The notes under the pieces are model-generated. The model worked only from the letters and a program-made list of their open reading frames with translations. It made no database searches and was not told where the DNA came from. A DNA stretch of 64,000 nt from Larkinella bovis (lineage in GTDB: Bacteria > Bacteroidota > Bacteroidia > Cytophagales > Spirosomataceae), in assembly GCF_042655385.1 (NCBI RefSeq), contig NZ_JBHSMA010000011.1:1-64000 (forward strand). The letters are read 5' to 3'. Below are positions 45,274 to 53,874 of the stretch, one piece after another. Numbering within the stretch: position 1 is the first letter of the stretch; each line of letters opens with the position of its first letter. The position numbers and the translations under genes are program-made.

Positions 45274-45453
45274 TGGCAATTAATTTATGATTTTAAACCC
45301 TGATTACGAATTGGATACAAAAACCGGGGCTTTCAAACCTTCGCCTGTACTTTTTTGTTCCTCCACTCGTGGGGGCGAAATTAGCGGTTTTTCAACAGCA
45401 TTTTTCATTGAAAAAAAATCTATCCGGCTTGTCAGGTAACGATCCCAAAAAAA

Positions 45454-45485
45454 TTGTGTTATTAGACAAATTTGTTGTAACTTTC
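45454..45485 (+). promoter_or_regulatory. Candidate promoter of the aspartyl protease gene
   Basis: TTG at 45454-45456, a 21-base spacer, then TAACTTTC at 45478-45485, close to the Bacteroidota TTG-N19-21-TAnnTTTG arrangement. It lies 22 bp upstream of the ATG at 45508. It is a pattern match only. Confidence 0.35.
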
Positions 45486-45507
45486 CTACGGCTTCACAAT
45501 AAACATC

Positions 45508-46767
45508 ATGAAACTGTTTGTTATATTCTTCGGAATGTTGCTCTGTTGGCAGGGGGGCCTGGCAGGCAATGACGAGCAGAACAATGCAGAGAAATACGGT
45601 TATTTCATTGCCAATAACCGGAAGCAGGCCCGAATCCCTTTTCAGCTCCACTCAAATCTGATTATCGTACCGGTTCGAATCAACAATTCGGACACCCTGC
45701 ACTTTATTCTGGACACCGGCGTCAGTTCGGTGATTATTACCGATCCGGCGGCTGTCCGGCGGCAACCGCTGCGTTTTACCCGGAAAGTGAAGCTCACCGG
45801 CGCGGGTGAAGGCGGTCAGCTGATGGCCTCCGTTGCCATCGATAATCTCCTGAAAATGGGAAACATGCAGGCCAATCACCAGAACATTGTCGTTCTGGAC
45901 GATGATATCCTGCGTTTATCCGAATACGTTGGCGTGCCGATTCACGGGATTTTTGGCTATGACGTTTTCAGCAATTTCGTCGTAACGATTGATTTTCAGC
46001 GCCGGGAACTGATTCTCAACAACCCTAAAAATTATCGGTATCGCCGGTCGCACGGGCCGCGTTACCCCATTGCCATTCAGGATACCAAACCGTATACGGA
46101 CGTGATGGCCTTGCTCGAAGGCGGCAAAACCTTGCCCATCCGGGTTGTAATCGACACGGGCGCGGGCCACGCCTTACTGATTAACCGCACCAACGGCGAC
46201 GATATCCGGTTACCCGACAAACTAATCCGGGCGCAGTTGGGCCGGGGGCTGAGCGGGGTGATCAACGGGAGTCTGGGCCGGATCGAGAAAATCCGTCTTG
46301 GTAATTTCGAAATGGACAATGTAGTGGCTTCGTTTCCGGATAGCACCTCGTTCGGGTTAAAACTTGCCGAATTTGCGACCGAGCGCAACGGCAACCTGGG
46401 CTGCGAAATTCTGCGCCGGTTTCGGGTTACACTCCATTATCAGGATAAATACATGGTGCTCAAGCCCATCAAACGCATTCTGAAACAGTCGTTTGAGCAC
46501 GACATGAGCGGTCTGGAGCTGAAAGCCCGGGGTGCTAATTTCCGGAATTACTACATCGAGAAAGTCATCGACAATTCCCCGGCGAGCCTGTCAGGACTGA
46601 AAGATGGCGACGAAGTGCTGTTTATCAACAACATGCCCGCCGGTGATCTTAATGTGAGCGATATCTACAAAATGTTGCAGAAAGGCGAGGGAAAGGAAAT
46701 TACCATTCTGGTCCGGCGCAACGGCAATATCGTTTTGGCGCAATTCGCTCTGAAACGCATGATTTAA
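45508..46767 (+). CDS. Exported retropepsin-like aspartyl protease with PDZ domain
   Basis: A 419-residue protein with an N-terminal signal peptide (MKLFVIFFGMLLCWQGGLAG). Two DTG motifs, FILDTGVSSVII and VVIDTGAGHALL, mark paired aspartyl-protease lobes in one chain. A C-terminal PDZ domain (about 345-415, with ASLSGLKDGDEVLFINNMP) may bind protein C-termini. This architecture is common in Bacteroidota and is usually periplasmic; the substrates are unknown. Confidence 0.8.
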   Translation: MKLFVIFFGMLLCWQGGLAGNDEQNNAEKYGYFIANNRKQARIPFQLHSNLIIVPVRINNSDTLHFILDTGVSSVIITDPAAVRRQPLRFTRKVKLTGAGEGGQLMASVAIDNLLKMGNMQANHQNIVVLDDDILRLSEYVGVPIHGIFGYDVFSNFVVTIDFQRRELILNNPKNYRYRRSHGPRYPIAIQDTKPYTDVMALLEGGKTLPIRVVIDTGAGHALLINRTNGDDIRLPDKLIRAQLGRGLSGVINGSLGRIEKIRLGNFEMDNVVASFPDSTSFGLKLAEFATERNGNLGCEILRRFRVTLHYQDKYMVLKPIKRILKQSFEHDMSGLELKARGANFRNYYIEKVIDNSPASLSGLKDGDEVLFINNMPAGDLNVSDIYKMLQKGEGKEITILVRRNGNIVLAQFALKRMI

Positions 46768-46774
46768 CGCACAC

Positions 46775-46827
46775 AAAAGCGGAACCTCTCGGAATAGATA
46801 GATTTTATTCCGCGAGGTTCCGCTTTT
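46775..46827. terminator. Bidirectional terminator between converging genes
   Basis: A 14-bp perfect stem (46775-46788 and 46814-46827) continues after one mismatch into six further pairs, with T-runs on both outer sides. It lies between the protease gene and rpmB. Confidence 0.75.
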
Positions 46828-46865
46828 GATTTCGTAAGGGACCGCCCCAGTCGGTGCGCGATCGG

Positions 46866-47105
46866 TTAAACCGTCAGTGTGCCTTTCTGGTGAGCCTCTT
46901 TCAAAACGGCTTCGAGACCTTTTTTGTTGATCGTCCGCATGGCCGAAGTAGCAACCTTCAGCGTAACCCATGCTCCCTGCGACTCCAGGAAGAAGCGCTT
47001 CTTCTGTAAGTTGGGAAAAAACTTCCGCTTGGTTCTATTGTTTGCGTGTGATACGTTGTTACCAACCCGCGTCCGTTTCCCAGTAATTTGACAAACTCGT
47101 GCCAT
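46866..47105 (-). CDS. rpmB: 50S ribosomal protein L28
   Basis: A 79-residue L28 starting MARVCQITGKRTRVGNNVSH. The sequence includes RTKRKFFPNL and MRTINKKGL, as in Bacteroidota L28, and lacks the zinc-binding cysteine pairs of some bacteria. The ATG at 47105 is chosen because the family begins there. It stands alone on this strand: no rpmG follows, and it faces the aspartyl protease gene. Confidence 0.95.
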   Translation of the reverse strand: MARVCQITGKRTRVGNNVSHANNRTKRKFFPNLQKKRFFLESQGAWVTLKVATSAMRTINKKGLEAVLKEAHQKGTLTV

Positions 47106-47132
47106 GACAATACTTTTTTCTGAATGAGCCCG

Positions 47133-47163
47133 CAAAGTTGGTAAATAATTGCCAGTAATACAA
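47133..47163 (-). promoter_or_regulatory. Candidate promoter of rpmB
   Basis: Read on the minus strand: TTG, a 20-base spacer, then CAACTTTG, which differs from the Bacteroidota -7 consensus TAnnTTTG at one position. It lies 28 bp upstream of the rpmB ATG. It is a pattern match only. Confidence 0.4.
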
Positions 47164-47929
47164 CCTTAAAGACTTAAAAGTTAAGAAACTATCTTAAAAA
47201 AGGGATTTCATACGTTCGGTAAAACCACAGAAAGGGCCGGCTCAAAGGCAACGGGCCTACCGACTAACTATTCAAAAACCTTGTACTCCTACTCTCCGAA
47301 AGAAACGCCCGTTTGCGGTTAAGACGCGCTTTCCAACTGACAAGTCATTGCCCGTGTGATCATTTATAAAATTTAAAACTTAAGCTCAAACATACCACCG
47401 GTTTTCCGGTGCTTTTCTTCTCACCCTTTCTAGGGAGATCTCAAGACTGATTGATACCTTACTGAGCCTGTGGTAAAAAATTCACAGTGTGTAGAAACGT
47501 TTACCAGATAGGATTGGCCCTAGTTCTAAAAGCCTACGTTAAAGGATATTATATTAATATAACAATTTAAAAATTAAATATAACTAATCCATGTACACCC
47601 TAGTAGTCGACCAGTCACCAAGCTGCTTGCTCAGCTCAATAGACAAATGTCCTACTCCATGATGATAAACAACTTATAACCGTCTTACCACTCCGCTTTA
47701 TTATTCTCATTCCCATTTAATCAGTTTAGGATATTTACGATAAGTAATCAGAACAATGATATATATATAATAGTTGCTGGCATCCGGGTTGCAAATGATA
47801 AGGAAGCCCACCCCTGTTGGGATGGGCTTATGACGATTGAGTTTACACGCCCGGCCTAATAGGCCGGGTTTATTTGATTCTTCAGTCCAGTCTATTCGTA
47901 CATATCTTAGACCTTTCTTTCTTCTGCTT
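47164..47929. other. A+T-rich stretch without a confident gene
   Basis: Unusually A+T-rich compared with the rest of the window, especially around 47540-47590 and 47700-47775 (an ATATATATATAA run at 47760). I see no protein-like frame on either strand up to 47929 and no tRNA. It holds a 6-bp hairpin at 47396-47411 and two adjacent hairpins at 47804-47868. It may be a non-coding RNA locus or the scar of a lost insertion. Confidence 0.5.
47804..47868 (+). terminator. Two tandem hairpins
   Basis: The first stem pairs AAGCCCA with TGGGCTT plus three further pairs (47804-47829). The second is an 8-bp perfect stem CCCGGCCT/AGGCCGGG with a three-base loop (47850-47868), followed by a T-rich tail. 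They may be terminators or part of a structured RNA upstream of the small gene at 47930. Confidence 0.5.
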
Positions 47930-48172
47930 ATGTGGCTATTCTTTATGGTTTCCTGCGAAAATAAACATTTCAAGTACTACGAAACAGACCTTGAAACGCT
48001 GATGGAAATCCTCAACAATTTTGTTTCCGAAGGCTATCAGCTGAAGTATGCATTTCTGATCGATCACCAGGGCGGTCGCACGGATTTGCCGGTAGACGTC
48101 TTCGATGGAGCACCCATCGCCGAGAGGATGCATGACCTGGAAATGCAATACCAACTCGTTCTTCGATTCTAG
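47930..48172 (+). CDS. Small hypothetical protein
   Basis: An 80-residue protein beginning MWLFFMVSCENKHFKYYE. The body, ETDLETLMEILNNFVSEGYQ followed by LKYAFLIDHQGGRTDLPVDVF, has sensible helix/strand composition, so it is likely a real gene of unknown function. The longer open frame from 47837 starts with TTG and runs through the second hairpin, so I use ATG 47930. SC at residues 8-9 might suggest a short lipoprotein signal, but it is too close to the start to be convincing. Confidence 0.45.
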   Translation: MWLFFMVSCENKHFKYYETDLETLMEILNNFVSEGYQLKYAFLIDHQGGRTDLPVDVFDGAPIAERMHDLEMQYQLVLRF

Positions 48173-48234
48173 AAACCCGAAATTACCGTTTTGAAGAAGC
48201 CTTAAACCGGCAGTTAATCGAACAACATTCCTGA

Positions 48235-48414
48235 CTATTTTCGCTTACTTCGTTTAACGCCCCGCCAGGGGCAGTGTTTACAGCCATTTTTACAGCAATA
48301 CCCGCGTTTAAGGTGGTACGTTTTCGTGAAAACCAGATACCCCTGCTCGTTGAAATAATAATCTTCATCTTCCAGCCCTTCCACGCGGGGCTTTTTGGGA
48401 TTCAATTCGGACAT
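48235..48414 (-). CDS. DUF5522-family cysteine-rich small protein
   Basis: A 59-residue protein starting MSELNPKKPRVEGLEDEDYY. Its C-terminal cysteine cluster, YCCKNGCKHCPWR, matches the DUF5522 family and could bind a metal. The start is ATG 48414; the longer reading from 48510 lacks any conserved residues. It is divergent from the ornithine aminotransferase gene, with 116 bp between starts for promoters in both directions. Confidence 0.7.
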   Translation of the reverse strand: MSELNPKKPRVEGLEDEDYYFNEQGYLVFTKTYHLKRGYCCKNGCKHCPWRGVKRSKRK

Positions 48415-48530
48415 GGTTTGTCGGACTGAGCAAGTAATTGTAATTTTGCAGCGGTTGGCTTCCCGATCCGGTTTGGCCGAAAAATACGCGCCGGTCAGCA
48501 CTTTACCCACTTTCTTCCCAATTTTTGCTT

Positions 48531-49781
48531 ATGGAAACTCTACCTTCGGTAACGGCGACGCAGCAAGCCATTGATCTGGAATGGAACTATGGTGCTCACA
48601 ATTACAAACCGGTCCCGGTGGTGCTGAATCGGGGAGAAGGCATTTTCCTCTGGGATGTGGAAGGGCGCAAATACTTTGATTTTCTGTCGGCCTATAGCGC
48701 CGTTAGCCAGGGACACTGCCACCCCCGAATTATTAATGCGCTGATCGAACAGGCCCAGCGGCTGACCCTGACGTCTCGCGCGTTTCATACCGATTTACTG
48801 GGGGTTTGTGAAAAATACCTCTGCGATTATTTCGGCTACAATAAAGTCCTCATGATGAATTCGGGGGCCGAAGGCGGAGAAACCGCCCTCAAGCTGACCC
48901 GCAAGTGGGCTTATAAAGTGAAGGGCATTCCGCAGAATCAGGCCAAAACCGTATATGCCACCGGCAACTTCTGGGGCCGGACCCTGGCGGCTATTTCGTC
49001 CTCGACCGATCCGGAGAGCACCAACGATTACGGCCCGCTCCTGCCGGGTTATCTGCTGGTTCCTTATAATGATCTGGAAGCGCTCGAAGCGGTTTTCCGG
49101 CAGGACCCCCACATTGCCGGTTTTATGGTCGAGCCGATTCAGGGCGAAGCGGGGGTCGTGGTACCGGATGAAGGCTACCTGAAAGGCGTGCGGGAACTGT
49201 GCACACAATACAATGTCCTGTTCATTGCCGACGAGGTACAGACCGGCATCGGGCGAACGGGCAAACGGCTGGCCTGCGACCACGAAGGTGTTAAACCGGA
49301 CCTGCTTGTACTGGGCAAGGCGCTGTCTGGCGGAACCATGCCGGTTTCGGCGGTGCTGGCGAACGATGAGGTGATGCTGACCATTAAACCGGGAGAACAC
49401 GGTTCGACCTACGGCGGCAACCCACTGGCCTGTGCCGTCACGATGGCGGCTTTGCAGGTAGTCGAAGAAGAAAAGCTGGCCGAAAACGCGGAAGCGATGG
49501 GGGTCGTTTTTCGACAGCGCATGAACGCATTGGTACACAAAACCGACCTGGTCAAGCTGGTGCGCGGAAAAGGGTTGTTGAATGCGGTACTTATTGGCGA
49601 ACATCCCTCCTACGGCGACAAAACCTCTTGGGAGCTTTGCCTGCGCCTGAAAGACCGTGGGCTGTTGTGCAAACCCACCCACGGCGATAAAATCCGGTTT
49701 GCTCCGCCCCTGGTGATTACCGAAGAACAAATGCACGAAGCCTGCGACCTGATTGAGCAAACGATCCTGGAATTTGCCTGA
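48531..49781 (+). CDS. rocD: Ornithine--oxo-acid aminotransferase
   Basis: A 416-residue PLP-dependent class III aminotransferase. The opening NYGAHNYKPVPVVLNRGEGIFLWDVEGR is the family's start, and MNSGAEGGETALKLTRKW, IADEVQTGIGRTGK and LGKALSGGTMPVSA (with the PLP lysine) follow in order. It converts ornithine and 2-oxoglutarate to glutamate semialdehyde and glutamate in arginine breakdown and proline synthesis. ATG 48531 is used rather than TTG 48525. Confidence 0.92.
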   Translation: METLPSVTATQQAIDLEWNYGAHNYKPVPVVLNRGEGIFLWDVEGRKYFDFLSAYSAVSQGHCHPRIINALIEQAQRLTLTSRAFHTDLLGVCEKYLCDYFGYNKVLMMNSGAEGGETALKLTRKWAYKVKGIPQNQAKTVYATGNFWGRTLAAISSSTDPESTNDYGPLLPGYLLVPYNDLEALEAVFRQDPHIAGFMVEPIQGEAGVVVPDEGYLKGVRELCTQYNVLFIADEVQTGIGRTGKRLACDHEGVKPDLLVLGKALSGGTMPVSAVLANDEVMLTIKPGEHGSTYGGNPLACAVTMAALQVVEEEKLAENAEAMGVVFRQRMNALVHKTDLVKLVRGKGLLNAVLIGEHPSYGDKTSWELCLRLKDRGLLCKPTHGDKIRFAPPLVITEEQMHEACDLIEQTILEFA

Positions 49782-49812
49782 AAAACAGGGAAACCTGGCC
49801 TGGTTGAGCGAA

Positions 49813-49845
49813 TTTTGATAGGCTTTGGGTGATTTTTGATAGGCT
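49813..49845 (+). promoter_or_regulatory. Direct repeat upstream of the peroxiredoxin gene, possible operator
   Basis: TTTTGATAGGCT occurs exactly twice, at 49813-49824 and 49834-49845. The repeats are 21 bp apart, two helical turns, and lie 82 bp before the peroxiredoxin start. This spacing would suit a dimeric regulator. Confidence 0.35.
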
Positions 49846-49926
49846 AATCAGAAAGAATCTGCCACTTTTGCCGCTGGTGAAAACCACTTACGATTTCTAT
49901 CACTATTTTACTAAACCAACCCGATC

Positions 49927-50562
49927 ATGGCACTCCGATTAGGTGACATCGCCCCGGATTTCACGGCTGAAACCACCGAGGGCACTATCCACTTCCACGA
50001 ATGGCTCGGCAACTCCTGGGGCATGATTTTTTCCCACCCCGCCGATTTTACCCCGGTTTGTACGACCGAACTGGGCCGCACGGCATCCCTGAAAGATGAG
50101 TTTGAAAAACGCGGGGTAAAGGTCGTGGCTGTTAGCGTCGATCCACTCGATTCACACAAAGAATGGGTGAAAGACATTAATGAAACCCAGAACACAACCG
50201 TCAACTTCCCCCTGATCGCCGATCCGGACCGGACAGTGGCCGAGCTTTACGATATGATCCACCCGAATGCGTCCGAAAAAGCAACGGTTCGTTCGGTGTT
50301 TATCATCGGTCCTGACAAAAAAATCAAACTGACACTGACCTACCCGGCTTCGACGGGGCGGAATTTCCATGAAATCCTACGGGTGATCGACTCGCTGCAA
50401 CTGACGGCCAACTACCAGGTGGCTACCCCCGCCGACTGGCAGGAAGGCGACGACTGCATCGTGGTTCCGGCAGTGAGCACGGAAGACGCCATCAAGAAAT
50501 TCCCGAAAGGCGTCAACATTGTAAAACCGTATCTGCGGACCACGCCCCAGCCGAACAAATAA
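49927..50562 (+). CDS. 1-Cys peroxiredoxin (Prx6-type)
   Basis: A 211-residue thiol peroxidase. FSHPADFTPVCTTELGR holds the peroxidatic cysteine (about residue 45), and the long C-terminal dimerisation region (VATPADWQEGDDCIVVPAVS) is typical of the Prx6 branch, which reduces H2O2 and alkyl hydroperoxides. It is cytoplasmic. It is monocistronic, with a possible operator repeat upstream and a hairpin downstream. Confidence 0.92.
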   Translation: MALRLGDIAPDFTAETTEGTIHFHEWLGNSWGMIFSHPADFTPVCTTELGRTASLKDEFEKRGVKVVAVSVDPLDSHKEWVKDINETQNTTVNFPLIADPDRTVAELYDMIHPNASEKATVRSVFIIGPDKKIKLTLTYPASTGRNFHEILRVIDSLQLTANYQVATPADWQEGDDCIVVPAVSTEDAIKKFPKGVNIVKPYLRTTPQPNK

Positions 50563-50601
50563 GACCGGCAGGAGCCTTCCGCGTCCCGGATGTCTGTACC
50601 C

Positions 50602-50640
50602 AAAGCCCCGAAGTTGACCCCTGGTCGGCATTGGGGCTTT
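50602..50640 (+). terminator. Terminator of the peroxiredoxin gene
   Basis: An 8-bp stem AAAGCCCC/GGGGCTTT, followed by TTCG and a short A run, with a loop of 23 bases that can partly pair internally. It lies 40 bp after the stop codon. Confidence 0.5.
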
Positions 50641-50776
50641 TTCGTAAAAAACCGGCGCTACCTTTTCTCTTTCCAGCTTGTGCCCAAACCGCTACGCAAA
50701 GGGTCTGTTTTTGGACGAATAACCGGCATACACAACCCCGAAGCCTTCATATGAAAGTTTGCAAAACGGAGCGGGA

Positions 50777-51457
50777 ATGGGTTTTAGTACAAGCGCCCGA
50801 AAAAAAATAATAACTTGTGCAACGCTGCCTTACAACGCCGTGTCATTGAGAAGAAAATCAGCCGCATCCGATTCCTCAGTCCGCTTGGAAACAAAGTTGT
50901 ATATAGATCGACATGTCGAACTCGTAGAAAGATGTAAACAAGGTGAACGACGTGCTCAGTACGAACTGTACAAGCACTATTCAAAAGCCATGTTTAACGT
51001 TTGCATGCGTATTCTCAACCATATGGGTGAGGCCGAGGATGTATTGCAGGAAGCTTTCCTGGACGCCTTCAACAACCTGCATTCGTTCCGGAATCAATCG
51101 ACGTTTGGCGCCTGGCTGAAGCAAATCGTTGTTAACCGGGCCATCAATCACCTCCGAAGCCGCAAAAGCCGGGGAGGCATTCAGTGGATCGATCTGGAAT
51201 CGCAGCGCCTGGGAGAAGATGACGGTTTGGATGTGGCTGATACCGAACCGTTCGACGAAGACGGTATCCAACTGGAAGTAGACCGGGTTCGTCGGGCCAT
51301 GCAGGACCTTCCGGAGGGCTACCGGGTTGTTTTATCGCTGTATTTGTTCGAAGGCTATGATCATGAGGAAATCGGATCCGTGCTGGGCATCAGCGAAACC
51401 ACTTCACGGACACAGTACATGCGTGCCAAGAAACGCTTATTGGAGATGTTAAAATAA
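50777..51457 (+). CDS. ECF-type RNA polymerase sigma factor
   Basis: A sigma-70 family regulator of the ECF type. Region 2 is visible in LVERCKQGERRAQYELYKHYSKAMF to AEDVLQEAFLDAFNNLHSF, and region 4 in LPEGYRVVLSLYLFEGYDHEEIGSVLGI followed by TTSRTQYMRAKKRLL. The ATG at 50777 gives 226 residues, but the first 40 look unlike a sigma factor; a TTG start at 50897 would give 186 residues, the usual length. It heads a unit with a membrane protein and a DUF4097-like exported protein, suggesting envelope-stress control. Confidence 0.85.
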   Translation: MGFSTSARKKIITCATLPYNAVSLRRKSAASDSSVRLETKLYIDRHVELVERCKQGERRAQYELYKHYSKAMFNVCMRILNHMGEAEDVLQEAFLDAFNNLHSFRNQSTFGAWLKQIVVNRAINHLRSRKSRGGIQWIDLESQRLGEDDGLDVADTEPFDEDGIQLEVDRVRRAMQDLPEGYRVVLSLYLFEGYDHEEIGSVLGISETTSRTQYMRAKKRLLEMLK

Positions 51458-51463
51458 ATTGTA

Positions 51464-51557
51464 AATGAGTGATTGAGTAAATGAGCGAATAGCTCTGCAG
51501 TAAATCGATTATTGGCCTTGTTATTCACTCATTCGCTCACTCACTCATTCGCTCATT
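51464..51557. repeat. Imperfect inverted repeat in the sigma-factor operon
   Basis: Arms of 27 bp (51464-51490 and 51531-51557) pair with about five mismatches. They are built from words such as AATGAGTGA and ATTCGCTCA, much like those of the hairpin at 44413-44509. It fills the space between the sigma gene and the next gene, so it could attenuate expression or stabilise the mRNA. Confidence 0.6.
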
Positions 51558-51560
51558 AAA

Positions 51561-52133
51561 ATGATGAAAGACCGATTAGAACGATTTGTCCGGGACAACC
51601 GGGAAGATTTCGATGTATTTGAGCCCAGAGCGGATTTGTGGAAAGGGTTGGAGAAAGAGCTCGGACACAAAGAACGTCCGTTATGGTTTGGGCTGAACAG
51701 CTCAATCGGATCGGGACGCCGAATGGTCTGGCAAATGGCCGCATCCATTGCACTGATTCTCGGTCTAGGCGGTTTCTGGTATTTCAATCAGCAGTACGGC
51801 GTAACCAAGCAGCCCGAAGTGGTCGCTTTCAACCCAAGCTATGCCCGTACCGTACAACAATACACCCGTTTGATTGAGGGCAAACGGACGGAGTTAAAAA
51901 CCGTTCTGGAAAGTGATCCGGCGCTGTACCATCAGTTTGCGGCTGATCTGGACCGGCTGGAAAAAACCTACCAGAACTTAAAGCAGGAACTTCCCAAAAC
52001 GCCCAATCAGGAAATGATGATTCAGGCGATGGTCGAGAACCTGAAAACCCAGATCGACTTGCTGAATCAGCAGTTGATGATTATCCAACGTATCAAGCAA
52101 CAAAACCATGAACCGAATAATAATCCTGCTTAA
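51561..52133 (+). CDS. Single-pass membrane protein, probable anti-sigma factor
   Basis: A 190-residue protein with a charged N-terminal part (FVRDNREDFDVFEPRADLW, about 8-26), one membrane helix (WQMAASIALILGLGGFWYF, about 55-73) and a C-terminal helical domain with coiled-coil-like heptads (QFAADLDRLEKTYQNLKQEL, about 121-140). Its position directly after an ECF sigma gene and its N-in/C-out layout suit an anti-sigma factor. It lacks a zinc-binding HxxxCxxC motif, so sigma binding would be of another kind. It overlaps the next gene by 26 bp. Confidence 0.6.
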   Translation: MMKDRLERFVRDNREDFDVFEPRADLWKGLEKELGHKERPLWFGLNSSIGSGRRMVWQMAASIALILGLGGFWYFNQQYGVTKQPEVVAFNPSYARTVQQYTRLIEGKRTELKTVLESDPALYHQFAADLDRLEKTYQNLKQELPKTPNQEMMIQAMVENLKTQIDLLNQQLMIIQRIKQQNHEPNNNPA

Positions 52134-53163
52134 CTTCCTGCTGGTAAGCGCCTTGTCGATCGGCTTTGTGCGGGCCGACAATAGTGCGATGAGCGAGCGG
52201 AAGAAAACCATTGTGAAAGTATACGATGTAACGGCCAAAGACCATTTGATGATTGAAAACCAGTTTGGCAACGTCACCATTAATCTCTGGAACCGGGATG
52301 AAATCCGGGTGGATATTACCATCAGGGCTACGTCCAGCTCCGAAGAACGGGTCCAGAAATACCTGGAGGCCGTCGAAATCAGTGAACGACGCACCGGCGA
52401 TCAGATTATCCTCAAAACCATTATTGACAAAAGCGGTAATACGGGCAACTGGGTCATGAACCGCAACAAAGACGGCGAAAAGAACGGCGTTCAGATCGAT
52501 TACCAGATTTCGATGCCGAAAACTAACCCGCTGACCGTTAAAAATTCGTTCGGCAACACCAACATTCCGACCTTCAGCGCCCCGCTGACCATCAACCAGC
52601 AATACGGCAATTTCTCGACCACGGAATTGAACGGCAGTCAGGTGGATCTGGACGTCCGGTTTGGCAAAGCCGACATTCAGACGATGGAAAACGGCAAGCT
52701 GAACATTCAGTACGCCAAACTGCAACTGGAAAAAGCCAACAACATCAACCTGAACAACCAGTTTGGCGGCCTCTGGATCGGCGAAGTGAGTCGGCTCGAC
52801 GGGAAAATTGGTTATTCAGGCGCCAAAATCGGAACCGTGAAAGAATCGTGCAACGTCAAGCTGGATTTTTCGGGCGGTTTCAAAATCGACCAACTGAATA
52901 AATCGGTTAATAACATCGATATTCAGGCCAACTACTCATCGGTGGTCCTGCCGATGGCCAACGCCAACGATTACAATTTCGACGTGACGGTCAGCTACGG
53001 CGGTTTCAAATACCCGAACGACGGCCGGATTATGATCAACGCTCAACCCGAAGACGACAGCCGGGGGCCTAAACTGACGAAACAGTACAGCGGCAAAGTA
53101 GGCAAAGGCACCGCCACCCGCGTCCGGGTGGTTTCGAAGTTCGGCGATGTGAAGTTTCAATAA
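52108..53163 (+). CDS. Exported DUF4097-like beta-repeat protein
   Basis: A 351-residue protein with a signal peptide (MNRIIILLNFLLVSALSIGFVRA) and a body of short beta-strand repeats: IENQFGNVTINLWN, VKNSFGNTNIPTFS, INQQYGNFSTTEL, LNNQFGGLWIGEV. These match the DUF4097 'putative adhesin' beta-helix pattern. It is probably periplasmic or surface-located. It overlaps the anti-sigma-like gene by 26 bp, so the two are translationally coupled and probably regulated by the sigma factor. Confidence 0.75.
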   Translation: MNRIIILLNFLLVSALSIGFVRADNSAMSERKKTIVKVYDVTAKDHLMIENQFGNVTINLWNRDEIRVDITIRATSSSEERVQKYLEAVEISERRTGDQIILKTIIDKSGNTGNWVMNRNKDGEKNGVQIDYQISMPKTNPLTVKNSFGNTNIPTFSAPLTINQQYGNFSTTELNGSQVDLDVRFGKADIQTMENGKLNIQYAKLQLEKANNINLNNQFGGLWIGEVSRLDGKIGYSGAKIGTVKESCNVKLDFSGGFKIDQLNKSVNNIDIQANYSSVVLPMANANDYNFDVTVSYGGFKYPNDGRIMINAQPEDDSRGPKLTKQYSGKVGKGTATRVRVVSKFGDVKFQ

Positions 53164-53169
53164 CCGCCC

Positions 53170-53709
53170 TTACGATTCCGGTGTCAGTAATTCGATTACG
53201 TCGCGGTGCTGCGGATACTGCGCCCATAGCCTGGCCCGATCGGCCAGTTCAAAGTCGGCGAAATCAAAACCGGGGGCCACGGTACAGCCGACGAGTGAAT
53301 AGGCGGTTTCGGGAGCAGGTTTCGAGCCAAACCAGCACCCCGCCGGCACCACGGCCTGAAACACCTCCCCTTCTGCCGGATTACGGCCCAGCCGGATGAT
53401 TTCCAGCCGCCCGTCGGGGTGTATTACGTACACCTGCAACGGTCCGCCCGCGTAGAAATGCCAGAGTTCGTCGGCCTGAATCCGGTGCAACGCCGAGAAA
53501 TGGTGATTTTCCAGCAGAAAATAAATGCCGGTACTGAAATTCCGGTCGCCGGAAAACCGACTGGGCAGGGCGCTCTGCGGGATGGTTTCGGCGGCCCGGT
53601 AAGTTTCAACAAAATAACCGCCCTCGGGATGGGCCTGCATCCGGTACGCGTCAATCCAGTATTGAGCAGGAAAGGTCATAAAAGGGGTTTCACGAGGAAT
53701 TTCGACCAT
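53170..53709 (-). CDS. Cupin protein of the DUF985 type
   Basis: A 179-residue protein of the DUF985 cupin family. HPEGGYFVETYRAAE (about 27-41), IYFLLENHHFSALHRIQADELWHFYAGG (in part, about 66-90) and CWFGSKPAPETAYSLVGCTVAPGFDFADFELA are the three signature blocks, the second carrying the cupin histidines. Its function is unknown; it is cytoplasmic. Starts at 53709 and 53679 are both ATG; the shorter (MTFPAQYWIDAY) is also plausible. It faces the DUF4097 gene with 6 bp between stops. Confidence 0.8.
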   Translation of the reverse strand: MVEIPRETPFMTFPAQYWIDAYRMQAHPEGGYFVETYRAAETIPQSALPSRFSGDRNFSTGIYFLLENHHFSALHRIQADELWHFYAGGPLQVYVIHPDGRLEIIRLGRNPAEGEVFQAVVPAGCWFGSKPAPETAYSLVGCTVAPGFDFADFELADRARLWAQYPQHRDVIELLTPES

Positions 53710-53874
53710 AAGCGCGGGCTTTCAACCGGTTGAAAAACCGAATCCGAGTCGTCTGCCCAGGCCGCGTTGAAAGAAAAACGAAGATACACGATTCAGGCTA
53801 ACTTTCGTCCCGCTTATCGCTTCCGACCAGTCCTCTGTTTCCGGGAACCCGGTTTTTCACGAAAACACCCGCCC

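Noticed and set aside
45304..45651. 115-residue minus-strand frame upstream of tpiA
   Set aside because: It overlaps the start of the aspartyl protease gene on the other strand and has no family features.
47707..47973. 88-residue minus-strand frame in the A+T-rich gap
   Set aside because: It covers both tandem hairpins and overlaps the small plus-strand gene; its composition is not protein-like.
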